Assembly (NCBI GenBank): GCA_025360645.1
Contig: JANYBT010000157.1
Location: 1 to 50,842 of the forward strand
DNA length: 50,842 nucleotides
Origin: Acidobacteriaceae bacterium
Lineage (GTDB): Bacteria > Acidobacteriota > Terriglobia > Terriglobales > Acidobacteriaceae
Reading direction: 5' to 3'
The notes beneath the pieces are model-generated. The model was given only the letters and a program-made list of their open reading frames with translations, was not told the origin of the DNA and did no database searches. The position numbers were made by a program, and so were the translations under genes. Shown piece by piece: positions 28,213 through 39,807 of the stretch; the first letter of the stretch is position 1; each line of letters opens with the position of its first letter.

Positions 28213-28388
28213 ACTTGCCCCTCTCTCGCTGTTGTAATCCAATTTAGAATGACTGAAGAAACTTTCCGTGATGTTGCCTGCCCATCGCCTTCCCGAAACA
28301 GAACAGCCAACATTTTCAAAAGGCAGCGAAACACTCAGAATTCCTAATATGGGAAATCAGTTTCCGCCTTGTCGCTTCTGGGCCCTGG

Positions 28389-29960
28389 TCAATCCCGCGC
28401 TCGGTTCTTGATCCAGATCGGCGTGCCGATAAAACCAAATACCTTACGGATTTGGTTTTCTACAAATCGCTGATACGAAAAGTGCAGCTTCACTTTCCGG
28501 TCCGTAAACAGAACGAACGTAGGCGGAGCGATCGCGGCCTGCGTCATGTAGTAAATCCTCACCGTCTTGTTGGCGGGCACCGATGCGCGGTCGAAGTCAA
28601 TCGTCTTGAGGAAGCGGTTCATCTGGCTGGTCGTCACCCGCTTGCGCCGCTCCGCAGACACTTTCTCGATCATTGGCAGAATCTTGTCCGTCCCAACCCC
28701 CGTGACTGCGGACACGAACAACACCGGCGCGTAGCTCAGAAACTTCAGCCCATATCGCAACCTCTCCTCGTAATACGACTGGTCTGCGGGGCGGTTGCTC
28801 CCTTGGATTCGCGCGGTCTTGGATTGCGTGACTGGCTTCTTATCGCCGCTGATGATCAAGTCCCACTTGTTGACGACGATGATGACCGAGCGCCCGCTTT
28901 CATGCGCGTAGCCGGCGATGGTCGCGTCCAGCCCGCTGACGCCCTCTGTAGCGTCAATCAGAATCAGCGCGATGTCCGCTTCTTCCAGATGCTTGCGCGA
29001 CATCACCACCGAAAGCTTTTCTGCCATCAGGTGGGTCTTGCCTTTGCGGCGGATGCCCGCGGTGTCGATAAATCGGATCTCGCGGCCGTTGTATTCCACC
29101 ACTTCATCCACCGCATCGCGCGTGGTGCCCGGAATCGCCGACACAATCGCGCGCGATGTGCCCGTGAGCTGATTCAGCAGCGTGGACTTGCCGACATTAG
29201 GATGCCCGATGATCGCGACTCTGATTTCACGCGGTTCCACATCGGCCGCCTCCACCGGCTCCCCCCGCAACCCTGACTCTGCGCCGTCGATCGGTTCGAC
29301 AGCGTCCTCTTCGTCCGCGGCTTCGATTTCTTCCACATCCTCGTGTCCGCGCCGCTGTTCTTTCTCTTCCGCCACGGCGGGTTCCAACTTGAGCTTGCTG
29401 ATCACCGCATCCAGCAGGTCGTCCAGGCCCCGACCATGTTCCGCTGAGATGGGGAAGAGTTCCCGAATGCCCAGGCTGTGGAACTCGGCGGCCGCGCCTT
29501 CCTGCTTGCTGCTGTCCATCTTGTTGACCGCCAGAAACAGCGGCTTGCCGGAACGCAACATCAGCCGCGCCAGTTCCATGTCCGGAGATGCCAGTTCCGT
29601 GCGCCCGTCCACCAGCAGGATGATGGCGTCGGCTTCCTCGATCGCAACTCGTGCCTGGCGATAAATTTCCGCCGGAATCAGGTCTTTGTCTTCGGGGACA
29701 ATGCCGCCGGTGTCCACGACGCGGAACCAGCATCCGCGCCACTCGGCATCGCCGTACAGACGGTCGCGAGTGATGCCGGGCTCGTCGCCAACAATGGCGC
29801 GGCGCGCTCCCACCAGTCGATTAAATAGCGTGGATTTGCCCACATTGGGGCGCCCGACGATGGCAAGGACCGGGTGCGTGGCCGCGTTGGCTTCAGCGGT
29901 AATTGAGTAATGCCGATGAATGGTCAATGTGTGGGTCAACCACCGGACAAACAGGCTCAC
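28389..29960 (-). CDS. der: Ribosome biogenesis GTPase Der (EngA)
   Basis: Der has two tandem GTPase domains and is needed for 50S ribosomal subunit assembly. Both are complete: first domain AIVGRPNVGKSTLFNRL, DTGG and NKMD; second domain AIIGHPNVGKSTLLNQL, DTAG and NKWD. They are followed by a KH-like C-terminal domain (VHFSYQRFVENQIRKVFGF-like). A Glu/Asp-rich insert of about 50 residues (EDVEEIEAADEEDAVEP) separates the two G domains, longer than usual. The 523 residues assume a GTG start at 29960; a TTG about 11 codons later is possible, since homologues begin only a few residues before the first P-loop. It is divergent from and nearly touches the helicase gene. Confidence 0.95.
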   Translation of the reverse strand: MSLFVRWLTHTLTIHRHYSITAEANAATHPVLAIVGRPNVGKSTLFNRLVGARRAIVGDEPGITRDRLYGDAEWRGCWFRVVDTGGIVPEDKDLIPAEIYRQARVAIEEADAIILLVDGRTELASPDMELARLMLRSGKPLFLAVNKMDSSKQEGAAAEFHSLGIRELFPISAEHGRGLDDLLDAVISKLKLEPAVAEEKEQRRGHEDVEEIEAADEEDAVEPIDGAESGLRGEPVEAADVEPREIRVAIIGHPNVGKSTLLNQLTGTSRAIVSAIPGTTRDAVDEVVEYNGREIRFIDTAGIRRKGKTHLMAEKLSVVMSRKHLEEADIALILIDATEGVSGLDATIAGYAHESGRSVIIVVNKWDLIISGDKKPVTQSKTARIQGSNRPADQSYYEERLRYGLKFLSYAPVLFVSAVTGVGTDKILPMIEKVSAERRKRVTTSQMNRFLKTIDFDRASVPANKTVRIYYMTQAAIAPPTFVLFTDRKVKLHFSYQRFVENQIRKVFGFIGTPIWIKNRARD

Positions 29961-30000
29961 GTCTGCGCCGGCGGTGCGCTACAGCTATTATAGAGACTCG

Positions 30001-32004
30001 GTGGCTTCCACTTCCCAATCGCCCTCGTCCGGCCCGGCCCGCACCCCTGCCAGCCAGCCTACGCTTCATCAGTTCTTCGCCCCCGGCGGCGTGCTTTCCC
30101 AGGCGCATCCCGCGTATGAATTCCGCCGCGGACAGTTGCAAATGGCCCAGGCCGTGGAGCAGGCGGTCGAAGAAAAACGCCATCTCATCGTGGAAGCCGG
30201 TACCGGTACCGGCAAGACCCTCGCCTACCTCGTGCCGCTCATCCGTTCCGGCAAACGCGTCATCATCTCCACCGGCACCAAGAATTTACAGGAGCAGCTC
30301 TTCCATAAGGACGTTCCATTTCTGGAGCAAACTTTGTTTCCTTCAGGAGATGGCAAGCTGAACGTCTGCTACATGAAGGGTCGCAACAATTACCTCTGCC
30401 GCCTTAAACTTTACGACCTCACCGACCAGCCGGTGCTGAGCGGCTTGGAGGAAATCGAACAGTACCGCGCCATCTCCGCCTGGGAGAAAGTAACTCAAAC
30501 CGGAGACCGCGCTGAACTGGCCGAGATGCCCGAAGCCAGCGCGCTTTGGCACAAGCTCGATGCCCGCTCTGACACTTGCCTGGGCCAGAAGTGCAAAGAA
30601 TATGAGCGCTGCTTCATCACTGAGATGCGCCGCCGCGCCGCTGCAAGCGACATCATCATCGTCAATCACCACTTGTTCTTCGCCGACCTCGCCATCAAGC
30701 AGGCGGCTGACAATGCGCCTGACGCGGGTGTCTTGCCCGATGTGGGCACCGTAATTTTCGACGAAGCTCACGAGTTGGAAGACGTGGCCGGCAATTACTT
30801 CGGAGTCTCCATCGGCAACCCCCGCGTCGAAGAACTGGCTCGCGATGTCGAGGCGACCCTCCAGCACCACCGCATGTACTCCGCCTCTGCTTCCGGCGCC
30901 ATCAAGAGCTTGCGCGAGCGTTCCCTGTTTTTCTTTTCTCTGCTGCCCCCGGGAGAAGGACGCTTTTCTTTCCAAGGCCGGCGCGAGTTCATGGAAGAAA
31001 ACGGCGATGAGTTCCTCGCCCTTATCCATGCGCTGGGCAGGCTAGTGAGCGAATTGGAAGGCCTGCCGCAGAAGCCCGAAGAAGTTTTTAGCCTGGTCCG
31101 CCGCGCCCACGAGATTCAGGTGCAGTTGGCATTCGTGATGGAGAACGAAGATCCCAACACCGTTTTCTGGATCGAGCGCCGCCGCGGAGCTCGCGACCGA
31201 TCGAACGTCTTTCTGCAGGCCACGCCCATCGATGTCGGCCCGATTCTGCGCGAGTGCTTGTGGTCGAAGCTAGACTGCGCCGTGCTTACCTCCGCCACCT
31301 TGGCTGTCGGCGGGAGTTTTGATTACGTCACCGGTCGGTTGGGGTTGGAACATGCGCGCCATAACGTGCTGCCTTCGCATTTCGATTACGAAAGCCAGGT
31401 CATCTTTTACGTTCCGCCGGACTTGCCTGACCCTCGCGATACCAATTTCGTTGCCCTCGCCTCCGATCGCATCCGCCAACTCCTGCAAATCACTCGCGGC
31501 CGCGCTTTCGTCCTCTTCACCAGCTACGCGCAAATGAATCAGATTTATGACCGCCTGTTGGTCGAACTCGACTTCCCCATGCTGCGCCAGGGCGACGCCC
31601 CGAAGAACGCGCTGCTGGAAGAATTCCGCATCACTCCGAATTGCGTTTTGTTCGGCACTTCTTCGTTCTGGCAAGGCGTGGATGTCCAGGGCGAGCAACT
31701 GAGTTGTGTGATCATCGACCGCCTCCCCTTCGCCGTGCCCAGCGACCCGGTTGTCGCGGCGAGGGTCAAGCTCATCGACGAAAGCGGCGGCAACGCCTTC
31801 TTCCAGTACCAGGTGCCCGCCGCAGTCATCACCCTGAAGCAGGGCTTCGGTCGCTTGATTCGCTCCCTGCACGACCGCGGACTGCTCGCGCTGCTGGATA
31901 ACCGCATCCTCAAAAGGCGGTACGGGCGCGTCTTTATCGAGAGTTTGCCTAACTACCAGAGAACCACGGAACTCGCCAAGGTCGAGCAATTCTTCTCCGT
32001 GTAG
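30001..32004 (+). CDS. ATP-dependent helicase, DinG/XPD-like
   Basis: This superfamily 2 helicase is of the DinG/XPD type, which unwinds DNA or DNA-RNA hybrids 5' to 3'. From the GTG at 30001 it has 667 residues (an in-frame ATG at 29920 would overlap the der start). Motifs: Walker A EAGTGTGKT near residues 65-73; DEAH box FDEAHELED near 254-257; and motif VI GFGRLIRSLHDRG near 620. Between I and II are four Cys (YLCRLK, DTCLGQKCKEYERC), the pattern that holds a 4Fe-4S cluster in XPD-like enzymes. No exonuclease domain is fused. A TATTAT lies 9 bases before the GTG, so the mRNA might be leaderless. Confidence 0.9.
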   Translation: MASTSQSPSSGPARTPASQPTLHQFFAPGGVLSQAHPAYEFRRGQLQMAQAVEQAVEEKRHLIVEAGTGTGKTLAYLVPLIRSGKRVIISTGTKNLQEQLFHKDVPFLEQTLFPSGDGKLNVCYMKGRNNYLCRLKLYDLTDQPVLSGLEEIEQYRAISAWEKVTQTGDRAELAEMPEASALWHKLDARSDTCLGQKCKEYERCFITEMRRRAAASDIIIVNHHLFFADLAIKQAADNAPDAGVLPDVGTVIFDEAHELEDVAGNYFGVSIGNPRVEELARDVEATLQHHRMYSASASGAIKSLRERSLFFFSLLPPGEGRFSFQGRREFMEENGDEFLALIHALGRLVSELEGLPQKPEEVFSLVRRAHEIQVQLAFVMENEDPNTVFWIERRRGARDRSNVFLQATPIDVGPILRECLWSKLDCAVLTSATLAVGGSFDYVTGRLGLEHARHNVLPSHFDYESQVIFYVPPDLPDPRDTNFVALASDRIRQLLQITRGRAFVLFTSYAQMNQIYDRLLVELDFPMLRQGDAPKNALLEEFRITPNCVLFGTSSFWQGVDVQGEQLSCVIIDRLPFAVPSDPVVAARVKLIDESGGNAFFQYQVPAAVITLKQGFGRLIRSLHDRGLLALLDNRILKRRYGRVFIESLPNYQRTTELAKVEQFFSV

Positions 32005-32035
32005 GAGAAAAGCGGGCCGGGAGGTCCGCTCTCTT
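32005..32035 (+). terminator. Terminator-like hairpin after the helicase gene
   Basis: AGCGG (32011-32015) pairs with CCGCT (32026-32030), flanked by GAG and CTC that can extend the stem, directly after the stop codon. Only a short CTCTT follows, so efficiency is uncertain. Confidence 0.5.
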
Positions 32036-32119
32036 ACCGGCAGCACTTGGTCGCTGCGAGTCATGCCCCTCCGCTTTCTGATTCTTGGTAGACTGCTCTC
32101 ATCCATTCGGGAGAACGTC

Positions 32120-33265
32120 ATGCCGCCATTGTCCAAGTCTGCTTTCCAGCCCGCCTCCATATCCGCCGTGTTCGCCGCCGCTTCAGTGCTCGCTGTTGTT
32201 CTCGCCACCGCGCAATCCTCGCCTGCTCCCAGCCCCGCGCCCAAAACCGCTTCGCAGCAGTTCAAGAATATCCAGGTACTGAAAGACATTCCTCCCGACC
32301 AGTTGATGCCTGCCATGCAATTCATGCAGGCATCGCTCGGCGTCGAGTGTGATTTCTGCCATGTTCAGGGGGCATTTGAGAAGGACGACAAGAAACCCAA
32401 GCAAACCGCGCGCGCAATGATGAAGATGATGTTCGCCATTAACCAGAACAACTTCGACGGTCACCGCGAAGTTACCTGCTACACCTGCCATCGCGGCTCG
32501 AACGATCCTTCGGGCACTCCGAAAGTCGTGGAAGTGGGCGCCAAACCCACGGAAGCGATGAAGGTTGAGGAGTCGAAAGCCGACCTCTCCAAGCTACCCG
32601 CTTCCGCGGAGATCATCGACCGTTACATCGCAGCGCTGGGTGGAGCCGAAGCCATCAAGAAATTAGAAAGTCGGGTTCAGCACGGCAAGGCGAATTTCGG
32701 CGGCCATGAAACGCCAATCGACATTTACGTCAAAGCACCAAACATGCGTGCCAGCGTGATGCACACCGCGGAAGGAGACAACGTCACCGCATTCGACGGA
32801 ACCACCGGATGGCTTGGCATGATCGGCGGACATACTCGCGAAGTTCACGGTGCCGATGTGGAGGTACTGAAGATCGATTCCGACCTGCGCTTCCCGCTTC
32901 ACCTGAAAGAAATGTGGCCTGACCTGAAAAACGCGAATCCAGAAACTATCGCTGGACACGAGACCTATCAGGTCATCGCGCGTGGCGAAGGCAGACCCAC
33001 TCTCCGTCTCTTCTTCGATCTGCAATCCCATCTGCTGGTGCGCATGATCCGCTATAGCGAATCGCCGTTGGGGCGCATCCCGAATCAGCTTGATTACGCA
33101 GATTACAAAGGCAGTGACGGTTTCGCCAAGACGCCAACTAAGTGGTCTATCGCGCGTCCCACCGGCGCGTTCAGCATCCAAGTGGACGAGATGGAGATGA
33201 ATCCGAAAATCGACAATTCACGTTTTGCCGTGCCTCTGTCGCCACCTCCACCGCCCGCCAAGTAA
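32120..33265 (+). CDS. Diheme cytochrome c, photosynthetic-reaction-centre-subunit-like, with extra C-terminal domain
   Basis: The ATG at 32120 has GGGAG at 32109-32113 and gives 381 residues; an upstream in-frame ATG at 32063 lacks such a site. An N-terminal signal or anchor (residues 10-31) precedes a c-type cytochrome domain. It has two heme motifs, CDFCH (Cys77, Cys80, His81) and CYTCH (Cys120, Cys123, His124), in the arrangement of the reaction-centre cytochrome family, which is widespread in non-phototrophic acidobacteria. Residues 155-375 form a second domain (IIDRYIAALGGAEAIKKLESRV, FDLQSHLLVRMIRYSESPLGRIPNQLDYADY), a lipoprotein-carrier-like beta fold by appearance. The protein is probably periplasmic, and its electron partner is unknown. 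Confidence 0.85.
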   Translation: MPPLSKSAFQPASISAVFAAASVLAVVLATAQSSPAPSPAPKTASQQFKNIQVLKDIPPDQLMPAMQFMQASLGVECDFCHVQGAFEKDDKKPKQTARAMMKMMFAINQNNFDGHREVTCYTCHRGSNDPSGTPKVVEVGAKPTEAMKVEESKADLSKLPASAEIIDRYIAALGGAEAIKKLESRVQHGKANFGGHETPIDIYVKAPNMRASVMHTAEGDNVTAFDGTTGWLGMIGGHTREVHGADVEVLKIDSDLRFPLHLKEMWPDLKNANPETIAGHETYQVIARGEGRPTLRLFFDLQSHLLVRMIRYSESPLGRIPNQLDYADYKGSDGFAKTPTKWSIARPTGAFSIQVDEMEMNPKIDNSRFAVPLSPPPPPAK

Positions 33266-33326
33266 GAGTCTGAAACTGCCCTTTTCGGGAGGTTAGCGAA
33301 GGCCGAGTGCTCTGTTCAAAACAGTC

Positions 33327-33363
33327 TTGGTAAACTATTGAAAATAAACAACTTAAACCAAGC
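33327..33363. other. AT-rich block bounded by a 6-base inverted repeat, upstream of gyrB
   Basis: CTTGGT and ACCAAG enclose about 25 bases of very AT-rich sequence in an otherwise GC-rich genome, about 30 bases before the gyrB extended -10. This could be a UP-type element or a regulator site. No known operator is recognised. Confidence 0.3.
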
Positions 33364-33391
33364 TAAGCCCTTCCAGGAACCCCTCCCAGCG

Positions 33392-33400
33392 TGCTACAAT
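33392..33400 (+). promoter_or_regulatory. Extended -10 promoter candidate for gyrB
   Basis: TGCTACAAT matches an extended -10 (TGn plus 5/6 of TATAAT). It lies 113 bases before the gyrB ATG and gives a leader of about 107 bases. The gyrA promoter candidate is nearly identical. Confidence 0.5.
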
Positions 33401-33459
33401 ACAACTAGTCCGTCGGGCCTCCAAACTTAGAATAATTCCAACCCTTGACGGTAAATTGA

Positions 33460-36146
<2,687 letters not shown>

Positions 36147-36271
36147 GCGGTACTGAGTACGAAGATCCGCAAAAACTTCCTGCAAGCTTTCGCCTGCCAA
36201 GCATTCCCAATCTAGCAGCGGAAGCGGCTCCCCCGTTCCGCGGCAAGATCGTCGCGTAACGGAGGCAGGAC

Positions 36272-37351
36272 ATGGATCTGGCATGGCCGCAAAGCTTGCA
36301 GAAGCCAGTGAGGAACAATCGCCTGCTGATCGCGTTGACTCTGGTCACCCTTGGCGTGACCTTTCTGGTCTACCAACAAAATTCCCTCGTGCGCCGCGGC
36401 GAGCAAGCTCAGGTTTACCGACAAACCGCCATCGCGCAACGCTCCGCAACAGCATACTCCCGTCCGATGGCTGTGCGGACTTCTGGCCCGAGCCCGGCAT
36501 ATGCAAGGGCGCAAATTCCGGCGAGCATGGCGGATTCAGCCATGCAGGGCCCAGCGCCGGGCGTTGCTGAGGAAAACAGCAACACGCCCCGAAACGCGGC
36601 CTCTCCCGCTGCAACGGACGCAGCTGCCGACCGCAAAATGGTGCGCAGCGGTACTCTCGATTTGATTGTGAAAGACCCGACCGCCGCCGTCGGGAAGGTG
36701 GGCCAATTTGCCGTCCAACTGGGAGGCTATGTGGTTACGTCGGAAGTCAACCGCTCCGCCGACTCTCCGTCCGCATCCGTCACCATCCGGGTCCCGGTCG
36801 CACGCATGGAGCAGGCCTGTGAGCAAATCCGCAGCCTCGGCGTGCGGGTGGAAAGCGAAAAACTGGCCGCCGCCGACGTGACTCACCGATATGTAGACCT
36901 GGAGGCGCGACTGCGCAACCTGCGCGCCACCGAAATTCAATACTTGTCGATCATCAAAAATGCGCGGACGATTAAGGACACGCTCGCGGTCACTGAAAGG
37001 CTGGACGATGTCCGCGGGGACATCGAGCAACAGCAAGCCGAATTTGCCACGTTGTCAAAGCAAGTGGAAACCGTCGTGCTCACAGTTTCGCTGCGCGCCG
37101 AAGCCGATGCGCAGGTGCTCGGACTGCAGTGGCGCCCCTTGTATCAACTCAAGCTTGCGGTGCGCGACGGCCTGGATGGGCTCGCAAACTATAGCGCCAG
37201 CATGGTGACCTTTTTGCTGTTCCTGCCCACCGCTCTGCTTTGGATGGCCACAGTATTCGCGGGAATTCTGCTGGGCTGGAAACTCCTGCGATGGCTGGCG
37301 CGAAAGTGTTTTGGCTGGGAGATCAACCCAAGCTCCACACGCGCTGCATAA
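36272..37351 (+). CDS. DUF4349 domain membrane protein
   Basis: The 359 residues begin at an ATG with ACGGAGG upstream. An N-terminal membrane segment (residues 18-36) precedes a Pro/Ala-rich linker. Next comes the DUF4349 domain at about residues 120-290 (DRKMVRSGTLDLIVKDPTAAV, GYVVTSEVNRSAD, VTHRYVDLEARLRNLRATE, LDDVRGDIEQQQAEFATLSKQ), which contains a coiled coil. A hydrophobic stretch near 306-338 and a basic C-terminus follow. The family is exported or membrane-bound and of unknown function. It may be cotranscribed with gyrB (139-base gap), but nothing ties it to topology. Confidence 0.85.
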   Translation: MDLAWPQSLQKPVRNNRLLIALTLVTLGVTFLVYQQNSLVRRGEQAQVYRQTAIAQRSATAYSRPMAVRTSGPSPAYARAQIPASMADSAMQGPAPGVAEENSNTPRNAASPAATDAAADRKMVRSGTLDLIVKDPTAAVGKVGQFAVQLGGYVVTSEVNRSADSPSASVTIRVPVARMEQACEQIRSLGVRVESEKLAAADVTHRYVDLEARLRNLRATEIQYLSIIKNARTIKDTLAVTERLDDVRGDIEQQQAEFATLSKQVETVVLTVSLRAEADAQVLGLQWRPLYQLKLAVRDGLDGLANYSASMVTFLLFLPTALLWMATVFAGILLGWKLLRWLARKCFGWEINPSSTRAA

Positions 37352-37437
37352 CGGGAGGGCACAACTTAAAGTCATACCGCATCGATGGCAATCAATGCTG
37401 AACTCCGAGGGGAGAGCGGGGGGCGGGCGGGGCGAGC

Positions 37438-38433
37438 CTACGCGGGCTTCCCCCAACGCTGCTCCGCCCCCTTGGTCTCCGGATACGCTCGGCTGAACGC
37501 CAGCCACATCACCGCAATCACCACAAACACCAGCGCGCTACCCTCGGGACCGACGGATCCGCCGGTCAGCCAGCGTGGGCCGTGGAAAGTCGGATTGAGC
37601 AAGTGGCCGGAAACCATTGTCCCGCTGTCCAGCACTGAGTAGAAAAAGCTCTCCGCCCAGTCCCAAGCTGCGTGGAAGCCCACCGCCCACCACAGGCTCC
37701 CTGTCCGGCGCAGGGTCAGGCAAAAGAACATCGCGATACACCCGGCGGCGAGTGCTCCCGCCCAAGCCTCTCCAGGGTTGTGCAGGTGGACGGCTCCGAA
37801 AAGAAGAGAGAACAGGAACGCCGAGGGCCAGAACCCAATCGCCTTTCCCAGCGTGAATTGGGCGTAGCCGCGGAACGCGAATTCCTCGAAAAAAGCCACC
37901 AGCAGGAAAAACGCAGCATAGAAAATTGCGTACTTAAGAATACGCGTGCCGTGCAGCGCCAGCCCGCCGAAATAAAATACGTTGTCCACGCGCATTGCCA
38001 GCAACAGAAGCGACAGCGAGACAAATCCCCAGACCGCGCCCACCCAAAAATTCCGGCCAAGCGCCGACTGCTGCGGCAGGCCGTATTTGCCAAACCGACG
38101 CTTCTCGATCATCCCCATCACCGCAGCCGGAAAAATGGCAGCTGCGACGAGCATTGCCTGGGCCAGCAGCATCCCCTGGAGCGGATGAACTCCCCACTTG
38201 TGCATGAGGTGTTGCACCAGCCCCAGCAAAACGAAGCCGAGACCAACCAGTCCCAGGTAAATTGCCAGCCTCCAGCCGGACCGCAAGCCGTCGTCTCCGA
38301 AGAAGAGCTGGTTGGGCCGCGGTTCCGAAATTGAACTCGCGACGGCAAGCGCAGGCGTTTCCTCGACCGGAGCGATCTGTTCCGAAGCACGAAGCTCCGG
38401 AGTGATTTGGTGGGGATTTTCGGGATTCGACAT
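37438..38433 (-). CDS. CPBP family intramembrane metalloprotease
   Basis: This 331-residue membrane protein carries the signature of the CPBP (Abi/Rce1-like) protease family: EEFAFRGYAQF (EExxxR, motif 1) near residue 210, FSLLFGAVHLHN (His motif) about 30 residues later, and GFHAAWDWAES (motif with second His). These residues form the metal and catalytic site in Rce1-like enzymes. About seven membrane helices are predicted after a 60-residue hydrophilic N-terminus. The ATG has AAGGAAG upstream. The substrate is unknown; relatives act in CAAX-like processing or bacteriocin immunity, but no bacteriocin genes are present. It diverges from the next gene with only 20 bases between starts. Confidence 0.88.
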   Translation of the reverse strand: MSNPENPHQITPELRASEQIAPVEETPALAVASSISEPRPNQLFFGDDGLRSGWRLAIYLGLVGLGFVLLGLVQHLMHKWGVHPLQGMLLAQAMLVAAAIFPAAVMGMIEKRRFGKYGLPQQSALGRNFWVGAVWGFVSLSLLLLAMRVDNVFYFGGLALHGTRILKYAIFYAAFFLLVAFFEEFAFRGYAQFTLGKAIGFWPSAFLFSLLFGAVHLHNPGEAWAGALAAGCIAMFFCLTLRRTGSLWWAVGFHAAWDWAESFFYSVLDSGTMVSGHLLNPTFHGPRWLTGGSVGPEGSALVFVVIAVMWLAFSRAYPETKGAEQRWGKPA

Positions 38434-38453
38434 GTCTTCCTTGACTACGCAGA

Positions 38454-39716
38454 ATGTACGCGTTCGATTCCGTCATGTTAAAACACAGCTTCACCTTCAT
38501 GGGACACTTTTTCACACGTGAGCGGTTTGGACAACCGCAATTTCTGGCCGCTGCCCTCTTGCTGCTGTTTGCGGCGCAGTGTCTCTGGCTGGTGCGGAAG
38601 GCGCCGATCGAAGAAGATCAGCTATTCCGCATCCGCCAAGGCTTGACCCAATGGCACGGCGGTCCCCTCGCCGGCATGACCGGCCTGGCGCACTCCGATG
38701 TCAGCGCCGAGCCCCAGTCCTGGCTGTTGGCCCGCAACCACGGCGACGTCGGCGCACATTCCCCTTTGACCTACCTGGTCGCCGCCGCTCCACTGCTTCC
38801 GTGGCCGGCAAATCTCAGTGCGGACTCCATGCCCTACTGGGCTTGGGCGGCGCGAGCGCCCTACTTGATGTTTGGTCTGCTGCTGGGCGCCTCGCTCTGG
38901 TACGTCTGCCGCCGTCTTTATGGAAATGCAGGTGGGTATATCGCGCTGACGCTCTATTGTTTTGCGCCCGGCATGATTCGGGCCAGTTCGCTGCACTTTG
39001 CGGAACCCGTAATCGGCGCGGCCTGGGGTACATTCGGCGCGGTGTTTACCGCGATTGCAGTAGCCCACACCCTGTACGCCCCGCGCGAAGTGGTGTTGTG
39101 GAACTGTCGCCGAATCCTGTTGCTGGGGCTCTCACTGGCCCTGGCTGTCGGCACAGAGTTCTCTCTGCTTACGGCAGTTCCTGTCGCCCTGCTGCTGATG
39201 TTGTGGGTCGCGCCCGCGCGCAAAGCCGCCGCTCTCGTGATTTGGTGCGCCGCGCTCGTCTTCGCCGTGTTGCTTTTATTCGTCGCTTACTTCTTTCACC
39301 CGCGCTGGTTTCTCATCGGGCTGCAGCATGCGCGATTTTTTCCTTTTTCTCCGCAAGCCTTTGGGATGACGCGTGTTTATTCTCAAGTTGCAGGCCAGAT
39401 TTTCCAGGCGTGCCCGGCGCTGATCCTGGCGCTTCCCGCTGCCGTCGTGGCGTTCCTTTCGTGGAAGCGCGCGCGCTACTTTGGCAATACCGCTCCGCTC
39501 CTCCTCGCCCTTCTGTTTTTGGCGATGAGCGTTGCCACCCCGCACGCTTCCGGCGCCGTGTATACGATAGTTGCGACCACATTTTTCTTTGTCTTCGTCG
39601 CTGGGGTATGCGCCGATCTGCTGGAGACGTCGCAAAGCCTGCTGGTGATGGCCTGTTTGTGGGGCCTTCTGGCCGCCTCTTCCGTGTGGAACCTGTGGCA
39701 ACTGGCGCGAGTCTGA
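38454..39716 (+). CDS. Polytopic membrane protein, GT-C (PMT/ArnT-like) glycosyltransferase-like
   Basis: The 420 residues contain about ten membrane helices. After the first helix there is an acidic loop (RKAPIEEDQLFRIRQGL), and further on AHSPLTYLVAAAPLL, which resembles the PPLYY-type motif of GT-C enzymes that use polyprenyl-linked sugars. A glycosyltransferase family 39-like role is thus suggested but not shown. The start is uncertain: ATGs at 38454, 38475 and 38499 are all in frame and none has a clear Shine-Dalgarno. The extreme closeness to the divergent CPBP gene implies that one promoter overlaps the other coding region. Confidence 0.7.
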   Translation: MYAFDSVMLKHSFTFMGHFFTRERFGQPQFLAAALLLLFAAQCLWLVRKAPIEEDQLFRIRQGLTQWHGGPLAGMTGLAHSDVSAEPQSWLLARNHGDVGAHSPLTYLVAAAPLLPWPANLSADSMPYWAWAARAPYLMFGLLLGASLWYVCRRLYGNAGGYIALTLYCFAPGMIRASSLHFAEPVIGAAWGTFGAVFTAIAVAHTLYAPREVVLWNCRRILLLGLSLALAVGTEFSLLTAVPVALLLMLWVAPARKAAALVIWCAALVFAVLLLFVAYFFHPRWFLIGLQHARFFPFSPQAFGMTRVYSQVAGQIFQACPALILALPAAVVAFLSWKRARYFGNTAPLLLALLFLAMSVATPHASGAVYTIVATTFFFVFVAGVCADLLETSQSLLVMACLWGLLAASSVWNLWQLARV

Positions 39717-39807
39717 GTTTTTTGGAGTGTAAACCGCGACTTTATCCGCGCAGCGGGTTGAAACTTGATGGATAATAGTGGCATCAGAGCAAGCAGAGGT
39801 TCTTGCC

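Noticed and set aside
33445-33450. TTGACG as the -35 of the gyrB promoter
   Set aside because: It is a good -35 hexamer, but no acceptable -10 lies 16-18 bases downstream; the upstream extended -10 is a better candidate.
37438-38433. CPBP protease as part of a bacteriocin immunity or phage-defence locus
   Set aside because: No precursor peptide, modification enzyme, toxin or other defence gene is adjacent; neighbours are housekeeping or envelope genes.
38579-39775. 398-codon plus-strand frame overlapping the GT-C-like gene in another phase
   Set aside because: Arg/Ser/Pro-rich translation without helices; the competing frame encodes regular hydrophobic helices expected of a membrane protein.
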